Assembly: GCA_018873225.1 (NCBI GenBank)
Contig: JAEILZ010000004.1
Location: 2,418,001-2,482,000, forward strand
Origin: [Phialemoniopsis] sp. UDSM-2020
Lineage: Eukaryota > Ascomycota > Sordariomycetes > Thyridiales > Thyridiaceae
Length of the DNA stretch: 64,000 bases
Direction of reading: 5' to 3'
This document shows, piece by piece, positions 32,601 through 43,581 of the stretch; positions within the stretch are counted from its first letter, which is position 1; every line of letters starts with the position of its first letter. The translations under genes were made by a program, and so were the position numbers. Under the pieces are notes generated by a model. The model was not told the DNA's origin. It did not search any database and saw nothing but the letters and a program-made list of their open reading frames with translations.

Positions 32601-33289
32601 GAGGCCTGATTCAGGAGATCCCCTCGGGGCTCGTCGGCGAGTTCATCCAGATATTTAACGGCGCCGAGCGATCCTACGCGCGACGGGCCAAGAAGACGCT
32701 CAACGAGCTGGCCGAGGACGAGGACCCGCTCGACGACGACGAGCTGTCGGACGACGAGGAGGACGACGAAGACGAGGCCAACATGACGCCCGAGGAGCGC
32801 CGCGCCGCGGAGCTGCGCGCCGAGAAGGCGCTCTGCGAGCTCAGCTCCAAGTACGTGCTTGCTATACTAGCACGCATGGTCGACGCGTCGGGCTCGCAGG
32901 CGGGCAAGCTGCGTCGGCGGATGCTGCGCAACCACAACAGGCTTGGCAACAACTTCCGCGAGATCGTCGCGTACCTCGACGAGCGCAAGCTGCGCGAGCT
33001 GGCCGAGGGCAAGGCTAAGAAGGCTGCCTCGCGGGCTAAGGGTAAGTCGGCACCCGCTGCGCCTGCCCGCAAGACGGTCGTCAGCGAGGAGATTGTCGTC
33101 GGCGGGGACGACGAGGATGAGAACATGGATCTCAACGACCCCTTTGCCGAGGAGGAGGAGCCTGAGGAGGGCACGGAGGAGGACCTGCGCAGGCGGGAGC
33201 TGCTTGACGACCCTGGCGTTGAGGAGCCGGAGAGCGACGAGGAGGGTGCTGGCGGCGAGGCTGATGAGGACTCTGTTATCGGAGACTAG
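29614..33289 (+). CDS. scc3: Cohesin subunit Scc3/Psc3 (STAG/SA family)
   Basis: Exons 29614-30034, 30098-30306 and 30374-33289 join in phase (1181 residues). The N-terminus is basic then acidic (about residues 1-140, disordered). The STAG domain starts around residue 210 (ITEYPLISRDRSAKGFRDLL), and the stromalin conservative domain around 355-440 (FVHRYRDVDPKIRTECVEAL, NWIWVLPTVFMEPQYLRYLG). HEAT-type helices follow, and the tail is acidic with Lys/Ala-rich linkers. Scc3 binds the Scc1/Rad21 kleisin and DNA and is needed for loading and maintaining cohesin on chromosomes. The first intron (63 nt, GTATGA...CGCAG) is a multiple of three without a stop, so it is easily missed. The gene is convergent with pot1. 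Confidence 0.93.
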
Positions 33290-33741
33290 GCCTGTAATGA
33301 ATGGGGAGGGAACAGCAGCGTGGGGGAAGAGAGGCTGGGTTGTATATCGGGGCAGCGGTGAATACTGTCTTCCCTAGCCAGTCCGGCTTTGTATTCTTTC
33401 CATTTCATCTTCTCCGTTGCTGGCCGAAAAGGGGAGGTAATGGCGCTGGACGGTCTCATTCTTGAAAATAGGGGAGGCAGGGACTTATTCTCGGAGTTGG
33501 GGGAAAAGGGATCGATTATTCCTTACATTACATTACATGCTCGTATTCTCTTGACACAATGAAAGTGTTCTCATGATGATTCTTGATTCCTTTAGAAGAT
33601 ATTGGTACAAAGATGTCAAGCGTCTGCTTGAACATGGGTATAATCTGAATATGCAACGCTTGCTGCCTCGTGAAAACCGCTATCATACCCTGCTCATGTC
33701 TTGCTCCAACTGCTACATTCCCCATCACGTCTTGCTCGCGA
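33290..33741. other. Convergent 3' region scc3/pot1
   Basis: About 450 bp between two stop codons. It should contain both polyadenylation regions; I see no gene. Confidence 0.5.
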
Positions 33742-36035
33742 TCACTCGGCGATCTTGGTCCCGAATAGCCCAAAAACCCTCTCCCACTTGTGTCTCTTGT
33801 CTCCAAAATTAGCCTCTTGTTGATTCTCCGCCTTGACCTTGATGCCATACTGCCGGATGCAGCACGTAAACGCCTTGTTCCGCGCCTGCGAGCTGCCTGG
33901 CCGTGCGATGTCGTCCCCGTTCCCATGGGAGTCGCTCGTCGCCTCTCTCCTGACACCGCTCCTCTTTCTTGGCGATTCGACATCCGACGAAGCGTCGAGG
34001 GGTGGTCTCGCTAGCGCGTTCCGTTTCCTTACAGCTTCCTGCTTCTGCCAGATCGCGACCTTCTTTTCCTCTAGGTCACCCCACAAGGTGAACATCTTCT
34101 CGCGTAAGGCCGCCAGATTCCTCTCGTCATATGCTAGGTTGCTGGCGTCGAGGCCCGTGAGCAGCTGGGCCGAGTTGTTATCGACAACGGCCCACAGCGA
34201 GGCCGGCTCCGTCCCGTCTGGCGCGGCGGCGTCCTCCAGCCGCAGGGCGAAACGCCATTCCCAGATCTTTCTGGCATTGCCGTTGTCCGAGTCGGAGCCT
34301 GATGATGACGAGGAGTTCTCCTCAACATCTGACAGTACATCATACTCGCTCGATGTCCGGCCTACAGCGAATTGCTCGAGTCTTCGAGGGTGGAAGTCGG
34401 TCACACGGACATGTGCACGGTAGTTTGCGTTGATAAAAGGAAGCTGAATCTGAAAGTCTTGATTCTGACCATCGACCGTGTAGTTGTGATAGACGGGTTT
34501 CAGAACGCTAGAAAGCAGCGACGACCGGCATTTGTGATGTTCACATTTCACTGTGGTGTATGTTAGATCCGGGGAGCACTGTAGTTGCGCTCTAGGCCTA
34601 GAGACTTACCATGAGGGTTGAGGTCAATCTGCAATTCTTGACTCTCCGGCTCTTCTGTTTGGTTCTTTGCCTCCGCAAGGGCTGCTGCGCCTTGTTGTTC
34701 CGCAGCACGCTTCTTTTTCCTTCGCGATTTTGCGTTGTCCTTGGTCTCAGGTTCTGCCTTTCGTTTGCTGCCTTGGCCGTTCATCTCCTCCTTGATCTCC
34801 TGAAGCTGTGCCTTCTTTGTCTTTTCGTAATCACGCTTCCTCCGCAGCGCCTCCTTTAGTAGGGGGCTGACATTCTCCGAGTCCCCAATTGGACTCAGTA
34901 CCGTGACCTGGATCTTCTGCTCGTACGCGTTCTCGTCTCCGCGCAGGAACCCCTCGAGATTGTTACCATTCTTGCCAAATTTGACGTGGACATTTCTCAA
35001 CGAAAGCCAGCTTCCAGGTTTGACAACCTGCTCGACAGTACCGGCATGTGAATCAAAGCAGGTCACCTGCATGGACCTCTGGCCGTACGGCCCAATCCAT
35101 TCCTTTTTTGTGCCTACCGCGAAGCCATCTGTGTAGTGATAAGGGTCGCCATCACGTTCCACAGGCTCCGCGCCTTTCCAGGCGAAGTTGTAGAAGGCAG
35201 GGTTTTCTGTGTAGTCCGTGACCCAGAGTGTCACTTTGTCTCCGTAAGGGAATGGCTCTCGGACTGACTGGACGATGAGATCACAAAAGGTATGGTCACG
35301 AACATTGGCCAAGGTACTGAATTTGGACTTGACGTTTCTCGACCTGGACTTTGCCTCTTCGAGATTATGCTGTAGAGGGATGTATGACGGCTCAATGCGG
35401 TGAAGCAGCCGGGGAATGTACTTGTGTTCCTCGATACTGGGCTCCCTGGAAGGTTCCTTTCTACGGCCAGCAACGAGCGCGGGCTCGGCAGAATTTGGAG
35501 GCTTGGGAATACGAGGCCCCGAATAGACGAAGATTCCCGTTTTGCGGTTGCAAATCAGGGAGTACTCCCCCTGATAATATTGAACCTGTGGACGCGTGTC
35601 AGTTGAGATTCAAAAACATCAATGTACTGAGCACTGAGAGCTGCTAATAGACCTTACCTTTGCAGAGAGGATGAGCACCACATCGTTTGCATTGTCTATT
35701 TGAGGCATGTCCTCTTCAGAGGGCCTGAAGATGACGAACTTGATCCTGCCACCATGCTGGCAGGACACATCAAAAAGAGTGAGGGTCATCTTGTAGTCTG
35801 GTGTACCTGGTCAGTTATGCGTATTCTTCGAAGACAAGACAACTCCCATACCTGTGCCCTTGGTTTGCATAGGGGATTGCACATCCGACACGAGGCCGAC
35901 CGCATTGACAATGCGAGATGGGGACAGTTTCCCATCGATGATGTCCTGTAGTTCGGCAATTCCAGTCGGCACGGACCTGAGCTTCTGAGAAGAAGGCGGC
36001 ACGGAGCCCGAGGTGGAGAGCTGTGCTGAGGGCAT
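33742..36035 (-). CDS. pot1: Telomere single-strand binding protein Pot1
   Basis: Exons 36035-35852, 35797-35658, 35585-34610 and 34550-33742 join in phase (702 residues). The first OB fold (Telo_bind) covers about residues 20-150: IVNAVGLVSDVQSPMQTKGT, MTLTLFDVSC, IKFVIFRPSEEDMPQ, YYQGEYSLICNRKTGIFVYS. The second OB fold (POT1PC) starts near residue 200 with VRDHTFCDLIVQSVREPFPY and YGDKVTLWVTDYT. A basic linker (KSRRKKKRAAE) follows, then a less conserved C-terminal domain with a CxxHxxxC-like start (CEHHKC) and a tail KWERVFGLFG. Pot1 binds the G-rich 3' telomere overhang, protects ends and regulates telomerase through shelterin. It shares a 1.1-kb divergent upstream region with importin alpha. 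Confidence 0.9.
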
Positions 36036-37145
36036 ATTGGCTATCAGTGAGCCGCAAAGGGCTCGGGCAGGCCTTTAATCTTCCTCAAGTAACACTTTTG
36101 ATTGAGACGAGCATTTTTTTCAAATATGCTCAGTGCAAGGAACAAGTTCAGTCCAATTGCCTACCAGGTGTGGTGAGTGAAGCGGCGGGAAAACAATCAA
36201 TGGATGTGAGGCTTTGCTTTGTGAGACGCGTCAATCAGGTGTTACGCGCCTAAAACCCCTATAACTTTACAGTGTCGTGTGGTGCAACGCGGGAGCATGT
36301 GAGTCTTGGTGGGAACAAAGGCGCCTGGCAGCTCCAGCTGTCAATGGTGCTTTCGCACGGGCCATCTTTGTGTGCATGGCGGGGTTCGAGAGACAGGCAA
36401 ACATGGCATTGATTGTGTCTAGTTATGGCCTGAGGCAGGAGGCATGGGGGTCTGACCATGCAAATCGAGTCGTTTTGACTCGCAGATGCTGATTCTTTTG
36501 TCAATGCGCACTGTATTCACTGCTCGACTCAGTGCACCACCCACCACAAACGTACAATAGAGCTAGCTGTAATCCATTGTGCTGCAATAAAGAAACTACC
36601 CCACACAGTGCTAATCTCTCAACGTGCCCTGAATTGCATTAAACTAACCATAGCATGACTCTGTTACAGTGGGTGAAGTGAAGTACAGGCCGCCCAGGCT
36701 GGCATGCGCCCCTCCACTAGTCTAAATTCTGCCCGCCCATCCTCCCTTCACCCTCCCCTCAAAGAACCCCAAAAACCCAAAAAATCATACGTAAAGGTGT
36801 GCAGCTACTGCAGGCCACTCACTCGTCCAGATCCAGAACCAGAACCGTTCTCTTTTCTCATCCCACCCAAATTCTCTCCTCCCTTCTCCCTAAAAAGTGT
36901 GACAAGGTCTCGGAACAGTTTCTTCCAAGATTTCTACAACTGTGTCTCGTTCTCATCTATTTCAAAGAGAACAACGATCTTCAGACCTTTCCCTTCTATC
37001 CTTTGCTGGCTTAGAGCGGGGTCCATTTATTTACTTTGCTCTTGTCCTCCTCGAGCCAAAACAAATCCCCAGTCAACAACCGCCCACCCACAACCTCCTT
37101 CCTCCTTCTTCAAAAAATTGTTTCGCATTCAACAGAACCGCAACT
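36036..37145. other. Divergent intergenic region pot1/importin alpha
   Basis: About 1.1 kb. From about 36700 to 37140 the plus strand is strongly C/T- and A-rich with few G, typical of the leader/core promoter of highly expressed fungal genes; this serves the importin alpha side. No gene is supported. Confidence 0.55.
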
Positions 37146-39123
37146 ATGGCTGAACGCTACATCCCCGAGCATCGGCGAACCCAGTTCAAGGCCAAGAACA
37201 CCTTCAAGCCCGAGGAGCTTCGTCGCCGTCGCGAGGAGCAGCAGGTCGAGATTCGAAAGGCCAAGCGTGAGGAGAATCTGGCAAAGAGGCGAGGTATCGG
37301 CACTGGCGATCAGCGACCTGGCGCCTCCCTCGGTGCTGCCCCGGACAGTGACGATGAGACCGTCCCTACTGAGAGCCAGGTATGTCTTTTAACACAGTTT
37401 TCCCATTGTTTCTCCCATCCTTCCCCTCTGCATCCCCCTCTTCGCCACCCTTCAGCTCGGCTGTTTGTTTGCGGGTCTCATTTGCGGTCGCCCCTCCGAC
37501 CGCCATTCGCGACCCTATAGCAGAAACTGGCATCGTCAAGGCTCCATACGGCATCTTGTTCGATGCGCCAGCGAACATTGAGCTTGCTTGTCACAATGGA
37601 AGCCCATCGACATGCTGTTTGCCGTCTCTGCGCATCGAATCACATGCATACATGTCGCTCACGTCTATGCACTCTGACTAACGTTTTCTTCCCTATAGCT
37701 CAATGAAGACCTGCCGCAAATGTGCGCTGGTGTCTTCTCGGACCAGATAGATCTTCAAATCCAGGCCACGACCAAGTTCAGGAAGCTACTTTCCAAGGAA
37801 CGCAACCCCCCTATCGAGGAGGTTATCAAGACTGGTGTCGTCAGCCGATTCGTCGAGTTTCTTCGGTCACCCCACACTCTTGTGCAGTTTGAGGCAGCGT
37901 GGGCTTTGACCAACATTGCTAGCGGATCTGCCACGCAGACTCAGGTGGTCATCGAGGCCGGTGCCGTTCCCATCTTTGTTGAGCTTCTCGGAAGCCCCGA
38001 GCCCGATGTCCGCGAGCAGGCTGTCTGGGCTCTGGGCAACATTGCCGGCGACAGCCCCCAGTGCCGTGACTACGTTCTCAGCTGCGGTGCCCTCAAGCCC
38101 TTGCTCGCTCTGCTTGGCGACAGCCGCAAGCTGAGCATGCTCCGCAATGCTACCTGGACTCTGAGCAACTTCTGCCGCGGCAAGACGCCTCAGCCCGACT
38201 GGAACACAATTGCGCCTGCTCTGCCTGTCTTGGCCAAGCTCGTCTACAGCTTGGACGACGAGGTCCTGATCGACGCATGCTGGGCCATCTCCTATCTCTC
38301 TGATGGCTCAAACGATAAGATCCAGGCTGTGATCGAGGCTGGCATCCCGCGCCGCCTCGTAGAACTGCTGATGCACGCATCCACCTCTGTTCAGACCCCA
38401 GCTCTGCGCTCCGTCGGCAACATTGTGACTGGTGACGATGTCCAGACCCAGGTCATCATTAACTGCGGCGCCCTGCCGTCGCTGCTGTCGCTCCTCAGCT
38501 CCACCAAGGACGGTATCCGCAAGGAAGCTTGCTGGACTATCTCCAACATCACTGCTGGCAACTCGGCCCAGATCCAGTCGGTTGTCGATGCCAATATCAT
38601 CCCCCCTCTGATCCATCTTCTCTCAAATGGCGATCTTAAGACGCGCAAGGAAGCCTGCTGGGCCATCAGCAACGCCACCTCTGGAGGTCTTCAGAAGCCC
38701 GAGCAGATCCGCTATCTCGTCTCGCAGGGCTGCATCAAGCCCCTATGCGACCTCCTCGGCTGCCCGGACAACAAGATCATTCAGGTCGCTCTTGACGGCC
38801 TGGAGAACATCCTCAAGGTCGGCGATCTCGACAAGCAAGCTGCTGGCGAGGGCCCTGACTCGATCAACCGCTATGCGCTGTTCATCGAGGAGTGCGGTGG
38901 CATGGAGAAGATCCACGAGTGCCAGACCAACGCCAACGAGGAGATCTACATGAAGGCCTACAACATCATCGAGAAGTACTTCTCTGATGAGGACGAGAAC
39001 GCCGACGACGGCATGGCACAGACTCAGGGACCCAACGGAACCTTTGGTTTTGGCACCACCAACGGTGCCCAGCAGCAGGGTGGTTTCAACTTTGCAAACG
39101 GCGCCGATTCGATGGACATGTAG
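37146..39123 (+). CDS. Importin subunit alpha (karyopherin alpha, Srp1/Cut15 type)
   Basis: Exon 1 is 37146-37379 and exon 2 37699-39123 (552 residues, the normal family length). Exon 1 encodes most of the importin-beta-binding domain ([20 protein letters not shown], then an Arg/Lys-rich helix [20 protein letters not shown]). Exon 2 encodes the ARM repeats with repeated [10 protein letters not shown] / WALGNIAGD / [10 protein letters not shown] / [10 protein letters not shown] signatures; the Trp/Asn ladder that binds nuclear localisation signals is visible. The C-terminus binds the CAS exporter and is Gly/Gln-rich. The 319-nt intron is the longest in the window and separates the IBB from the ARM solenoid. 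It is the adaptor for classical nuclear import in the cytoplasm and nucleus. Confidence 0.95.
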
Positions 39124-39382
39124 GATCGCTATATCGATTATTTCTCACACGACCCGTCCAGTGGAGCATACATGGCTCTGACGACGCGTCTTGCAAGTCC
39201 CCCCATGTGAAGCCGCACGACCCCCAACACCGACACTACACCAGACGACACGACGCAGGGCACCTGTGCAGGTATCAGTCACTTTCAACCCCTTTACCAC
39301 GACACTTCACACGAATCGGCGTTATATTCTTGTTGTTTTTCTTGGAGGTCTACGGACATGCCGTAGTCATGAACAGGTCCTT

Positions 39383-39508
39383 TGGTAGCTTGAAAGCTCC
39401 AGCCTGAATGAGATACCAGAGGAGGGTTCGAGGAGTAATGAGGTACCGGATGGGGGTTAGTGCGGGAGGATCGAGGGTCTAAATGGTAGCTTTAAAGCTC
39501 CAACCCGA
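39383..39508. repeat. Degenerate direct repeats downstream of importin alpha
   Basis: A 25-bp segment starting TGGTAGCTTGAAAGCTCC at 39383 recurs at 39484 with four changes (TGGTAGCTTTAAAGCTCC...). Between them, TGAGATACCAGAGGAGGGTT at about 39408 recurs as TGAGGTACCGGATGGGGGTT at about 39439. The second AGCTTTAAAGCT is a perfect 12-bp palindrome. It probably lies in or just beyond the importin alpha 3' UTR. Confidence 0.65.
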
Positions 39509-40350
39509 GGATAAGAGTACTCCAGTTCTACGCGATTGCGTTGGTCACCCGTGCACAGACTCGTCCTCCCTCCACCTATTGGGCGATCTTGGATTCTAGG
39601 GTTGGCGACAGGCGTGGATGATGGAAATGATATCAGGATGGGATGGAGGGTGAAGGAACGGGCAAGTCATTGCTAGTGCATGACGAACGACCCGTATACC
39701 AGTGAATGGACACGAGAGACTTGCATTTTCACTCTTCATTATCGAGACAGCCAAGTGGCCGCTCGGAAGGTCATGGAATCAAGTCTAGATGAAAATCTCG
39801 AAGCAAGCGCAGTGAGCACAAGGATACAGATACCTGAGCTCCGAGCGCTACTTTGTCGAAAAGAATAAATCATTCTTTAATTCCCAACTTGTTGCTGCTA
39901 TTAAACAAGGCTCGTGTGTTATCGTGTAGATGCACCATGAGGTATCATCACCCGTGCAGGTTATACAGGTGTCATGAGGCACAAAGGCCTGATTATCTAG
40001 TTGCCTTTCACGGAGTGTGTAAGCAATTACGGAGTAGGAGGTCGCTGGATGAGCTGTGATTTGATGACGACATGGTTGGTTTATGAAGTCGGCAGCCAAC
40101 CAGCATCTGCATCGGACGGGGGGAGGTCGCATGAAACATATATCAAGTGTTCAAGACAGACACACCACAGTCGGGAATTCATACACAAGGTCACGCAGAC
40201 GATAGAAAGCCCCCCCAAGGCACGGCATCTGTGACAGGACACAATTAACAAGGCGACTTCGCTGGATTACACCCCTCTTGGGCATGCCAGGGTTGAGGGC
40301 ATGCCATGACCAGAAAAGGATCACGAGGTGAGCAAGAATTATGGGGATTC

Positions 40351-40368
40351 GTGGGGACACTTGCGGGG
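40351..40368 (+). promoter_or_regulatory. Pair of CreA/Mig1-type motifs upstream of the GH78 gene
   Basis: GTGGGG at 40351-40356 and GCGGGG at 40363-40368 both fit the carbon-catabolite repressor consensus SYGGRG, six bases apart, about 700 bp upstream of a secreted glycosidase. Close pairs are the form known to be functional in Aspergillus. The motif is short, so chance is possible. Confidence 0.35.
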
Positions 40369-40533
40369 AAACCCAGCTGTGGTTCAGCACCTTTTTCCAA
40401 GAATTCCATGGATCACCGCAACCGCCCGCCGCCCGGACCGTCGCCGGCCACATGTGAAACTGGAACCTTTGGGGCATGTGGGCTTTCCCCGGGCTTCCTC
40501 AAATTCCCTCAAATCACTTTATTTCCTCGTGTA

Positions 40534-40547
40534 TGTGTGTGTGTGTG
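40534..40547. repeat. TG dinucleotide repeat
   Basis: About seven TG units in the upstream region of the GH78 gene. A simple microsatellite. Confidence 0.8.
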
Positions 40548-40838
40548 CACAGCTTCGTCCACGTGGGATACACTCTTTTTTCTTGGAATTATTTCCCGGG
40601 TTGCATTCTCTATCTGCAAGGCTGTCGGCGTGACGGGTCTTTCGAGTATCACGGCGGAGAGGGAGGATATAGACAGGGAACAGGAGCCAAAGCACCTTCC
40701 TCTCTCTGTCTCCGCACGAGACCGACCGTCCGAAGCCGGGACCCCTTGGGCTGCATCACGGACCGTTGAGCTTTTTGGCAGGTCTCAGTCGATCCCAATC
40801 TTGGCGCGCGAAACATTTGACAGTTGATCGTTGGTGTG

Positions 40839-40848
40839 TATATAAATA
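40839..40848 (+). promoter_or_regulatory. TATA-like element of the GH78 gene
   Basis: TATATAAATA lies about 223 bp ahead of the start codon at 41071 and is followed by pyrimidine-rich sequence. Inducible secreted-enzyme genes in fungi often have such a TATA box. Confidence 0.45.
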
Positions 40849-41070
40849 CTTTGAGCATTTTCGTCTGGACGCATTGTCATCGGTGACGCAGGCTCTCACC
40901 TCTGACCGTGGGATCTCGTTTGATCGTGCTCTTGCATATACTGCATTGCTTGGAGTTGGTCTTGTCATGGCCAGATAGCTCTCCCTCATACTTGCTTGCT
41001 TACAACATCGCTTTTTAAGCATTGTTATTCTCATTATATTCTTTTACGGCTTGTCCTCAAGACCGCAAGC

Positions 41071-43431
41071 ATGAAGACGATACTGGCTGTTACGAGCCTG
41101 GCGGCAAGCGTTTCGGCTGCCGCTGTTGCATTAAGGGCGGAAGGGGCGCCCTTCATCGATTACGAGAACCTGCCCGACCAGACTGTCTTCCCGGGCCCCT
41201 GGGAGCAGTATATCCGCGCGCCGACCGACAAGTCGCACATCACACCGGCGAGGATTTGGAAGGTGAGCGGCGACGTGCAGACATCACCGGGCCGGATCGT
41301 CATCGGCGAGGGCGCCGAGCTGACTGTCGAATTCGCGGAGAATATTGGCGGACGGTAAGCTCCTTAAAGCTTCTCAGTACAATATATTGGGCAGAACAGC
41401 ATACTGACAGAACGACCCAGAGTATGCTTCAACATCAGCTCGGTCAAGGGAAGCGGCTTGGCCGCCAATCTGGGCTACTCCGAGTCGCCCTTCTTCGCCG
41501 GGCCCATCCCGGACGCCACCGGCGACAATGAGCGCGACTTGCCCCTGCCGATCTTCTTTAGCAACACCACCGGCACCGTGTGCGTCGGCAAGGACTACCT
41601 CCGGGGCTCCTTCAAGTACCTGACCGTCGCCACCAACGTCGCTGCCGAAGACGGCGCCGACGCATCTGGCGCCGAGGTCGCCATCTCGGACCTCTGGGTC
41701 GACTGCACCGCCTTCCCCTCCCAGTCTAACGGCCGCGCCTACACGGGCTACTTCCACTCGTCGTCATCGCTGCTCAACCGCATCTGGTACGCCGGCGCTT
41801 GGACCCTGCAGCTGTCCACCATCGTTCCCGAGGAAGGCTCATCGCTCGTCGACTTCAACCGCCAGATCCTGGGCCAGAGCCCCGTGCCCCCCGGGACGTG
41901 GTACTCCAACTACACCGTCTCCAAGGGCCGCGCCGTCACCACCGACGGCGCCAAACGCGACCGCCTCGTCTGGCCGGGCGACATGTCTATCGCCGTACCG
42001 GGGATCGCCGTCTCCACCTACGACATGTCGTCGGTGCGCAACGCCCTCGACGTCCTCTACGACCACCAGTATGAGGACGGCAGCATGCCCTACGCCGGCC
42101 CTCCCCTCGGCTTCAGGGGTGAGTTCAGCGACACGTACCACCTGCACACCCTGCTCGGCACCTACAACTACGTGCTCTACTCGGGCGACACCGACTGGCT
42201 GCGCAACAACGGCCGGTGGTCGCAGTACCTGCGCGCCCTCGCCGTCAGCATGAACAAGGTCGACGACCGCGACCTGCTCCTCGTCACCAGCCGCGACGAC
42301 TGGATCCGCCCCGGCATGGGAGGCCACTTTGGCGAGGCCAGCGCCCAGCTGCACGCCGTGCTGACCCGCACCCTGCGCCTGGCCGAGTGGATCGGCGAAC
42401 CCGAGCCCGCCGGCGAGCCCTGGCAGAAGATGCTCACGCGCCTCGAGCGCGGCCTCCTGAGCATCTACTGCCCGGACACGGGCCTCTTCTCCGACAACGC
42501 CGAGGAGCGCTCGTGCTCCGGCCCGGACCGCGTCGAGCCCCAGGACGGCAACAGCTGGGCCCTCATCGCCAAGCTGTCCTCCCTGCAGCCGACGGACCCG
42601 GCCATCCCGCGCAACGTCTCGGATAACCTGCGCCGCCGGTGGATCAAGTACGGCGCGCCCGCCGTCGAGTTCCCCAACGTCATCAGCCCCTTTGCTTCGG
42701 GCTTCGAGCTCATGGCCCACGCGGCGGCCGGCAACGTCGCGCACGCGGTAGAGCTTTGTCTCCTTGAGTGGGGGTACCTGCTCGACGGGCCCGGGTTCAC
42801 GAACAGCACGCTCGCCGAGGGGTTCCGGACTGACGGCTACGTGCAGTACCCGGCGTACCCGAGCGCGGCGCGCAACTCCCACGCGCATGGATGGGCCGCG
42901 GGCCCGACGGCGGTCCTGGTCGACGGCGTCCTAGGGGTCGAGCTCACGGGCCCCGCGGGCGCGAGCTGGGTCATCCGCCCCGATCTGACCGACTGGCTGA
43001 GCTTTGCGCGCGGCGGCTTCGCGACGAGGCTCGGCCGGTTCGAGGTCAAGCTCAAGCGTGTGACCTCCGCGGCGGGCACGAAGGGCGTCGTCGTGGAGAT
43101 CGAGGTTCCTGCGGGGACGTCGGGCACAGTCATTCTCGGCGCCGACAAGGAAGTGCAGGTCGGGCCGGCGGCCGACGGGCCCAGGCGTTGGGTCGTCTGG
43201 GAGGGCGACGGAGCGCAGGGCCTCGACTCGTCGGCGAGCGCGCAGGACGAGGACAAGGACAACGAGCGGTGGGTCGCACGGGTCGAGCACGCCGACGACG
43301 GCGCGGCGCTCAATTTTGACGATGCGTGGGCGCCGCCGGTGATGCAGGATCGGCCTGCTGGTGTGGTTGACTGGGAGGCATTGGAGAAGAATTACGGCAA
43401 TAAGGCGTGGTTGGGAGGTGGTGACAAGTGA
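41071..43431 (+). CDS. Secreted GH78-type (alpha-L-rhamnosidase-like) glycoside hydrolase
   Basis: Exons 41071-41354 and 41421-43431 give 764 residues. A signal peptide is visible (MKTILAVTSLAASVSAAAVA). An N-terminal beta-sandwich is followed by a six-hairpin (alpha/alpha)6 region starting near GYFHSSSSLLNRIWYAGAWT. The hallmark KRDRLVWPGDMSIAVPG lies near residue 271 and corresponds to the catalytic QRDERLGWTGD block of GH78 enzymes. ASGFELMAH and NSHAHGWAAGPTAVLVDGVL near the end also fit the family. It likely releases terminal rhamnose or a related deoxy sugar from plant polymers or glycosides outside the cell. Several NxS/T sites fit secretion. The start is at the signal peptide, not the upstream in-frame Met at 40996. 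Substrate is uncertain because the acidic residues around the hallmark differ from bacterial enzymes. Confidence 0.82.
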
Positions 43432-43581
43432 GGTGGTTGTGGCAGTCATTCCTATTTTTCCGGGAAGGGGGAACTTGGACATCGCTGCATTGCATTTACA
43501 CGCCCATAGCCAGGCATTGATCTGGTCATCATATAGCCTTGATATTCTCGCTGTTTTTAGTTTTTTGCCTATCAAAGCGTC

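Larger units (their letters stand above)
39124..41070. other. Intergenic region between importin alpha and GH78 glycosidase
   Basis: About 1.95 kb. The left part carries a set of degenerate direct repeats (39383-39508). The right part looks like an inducible promoter for the glycosidase: CreA-type motifs at 40351-40368, a TG repeat at 40534-40547 and a TATA-like element at 40839-40848. No gene is supported. Confidence 0.55.

Noticed and set aside
41839..42888. 349-codon open frame on the minus strand
   Set aside because: It lies wholly antisense to the GH78 gene, whose high GC3 creates long stop-free shadow frames; its Val/Gly/Ala/Arg-rich product has no domain.
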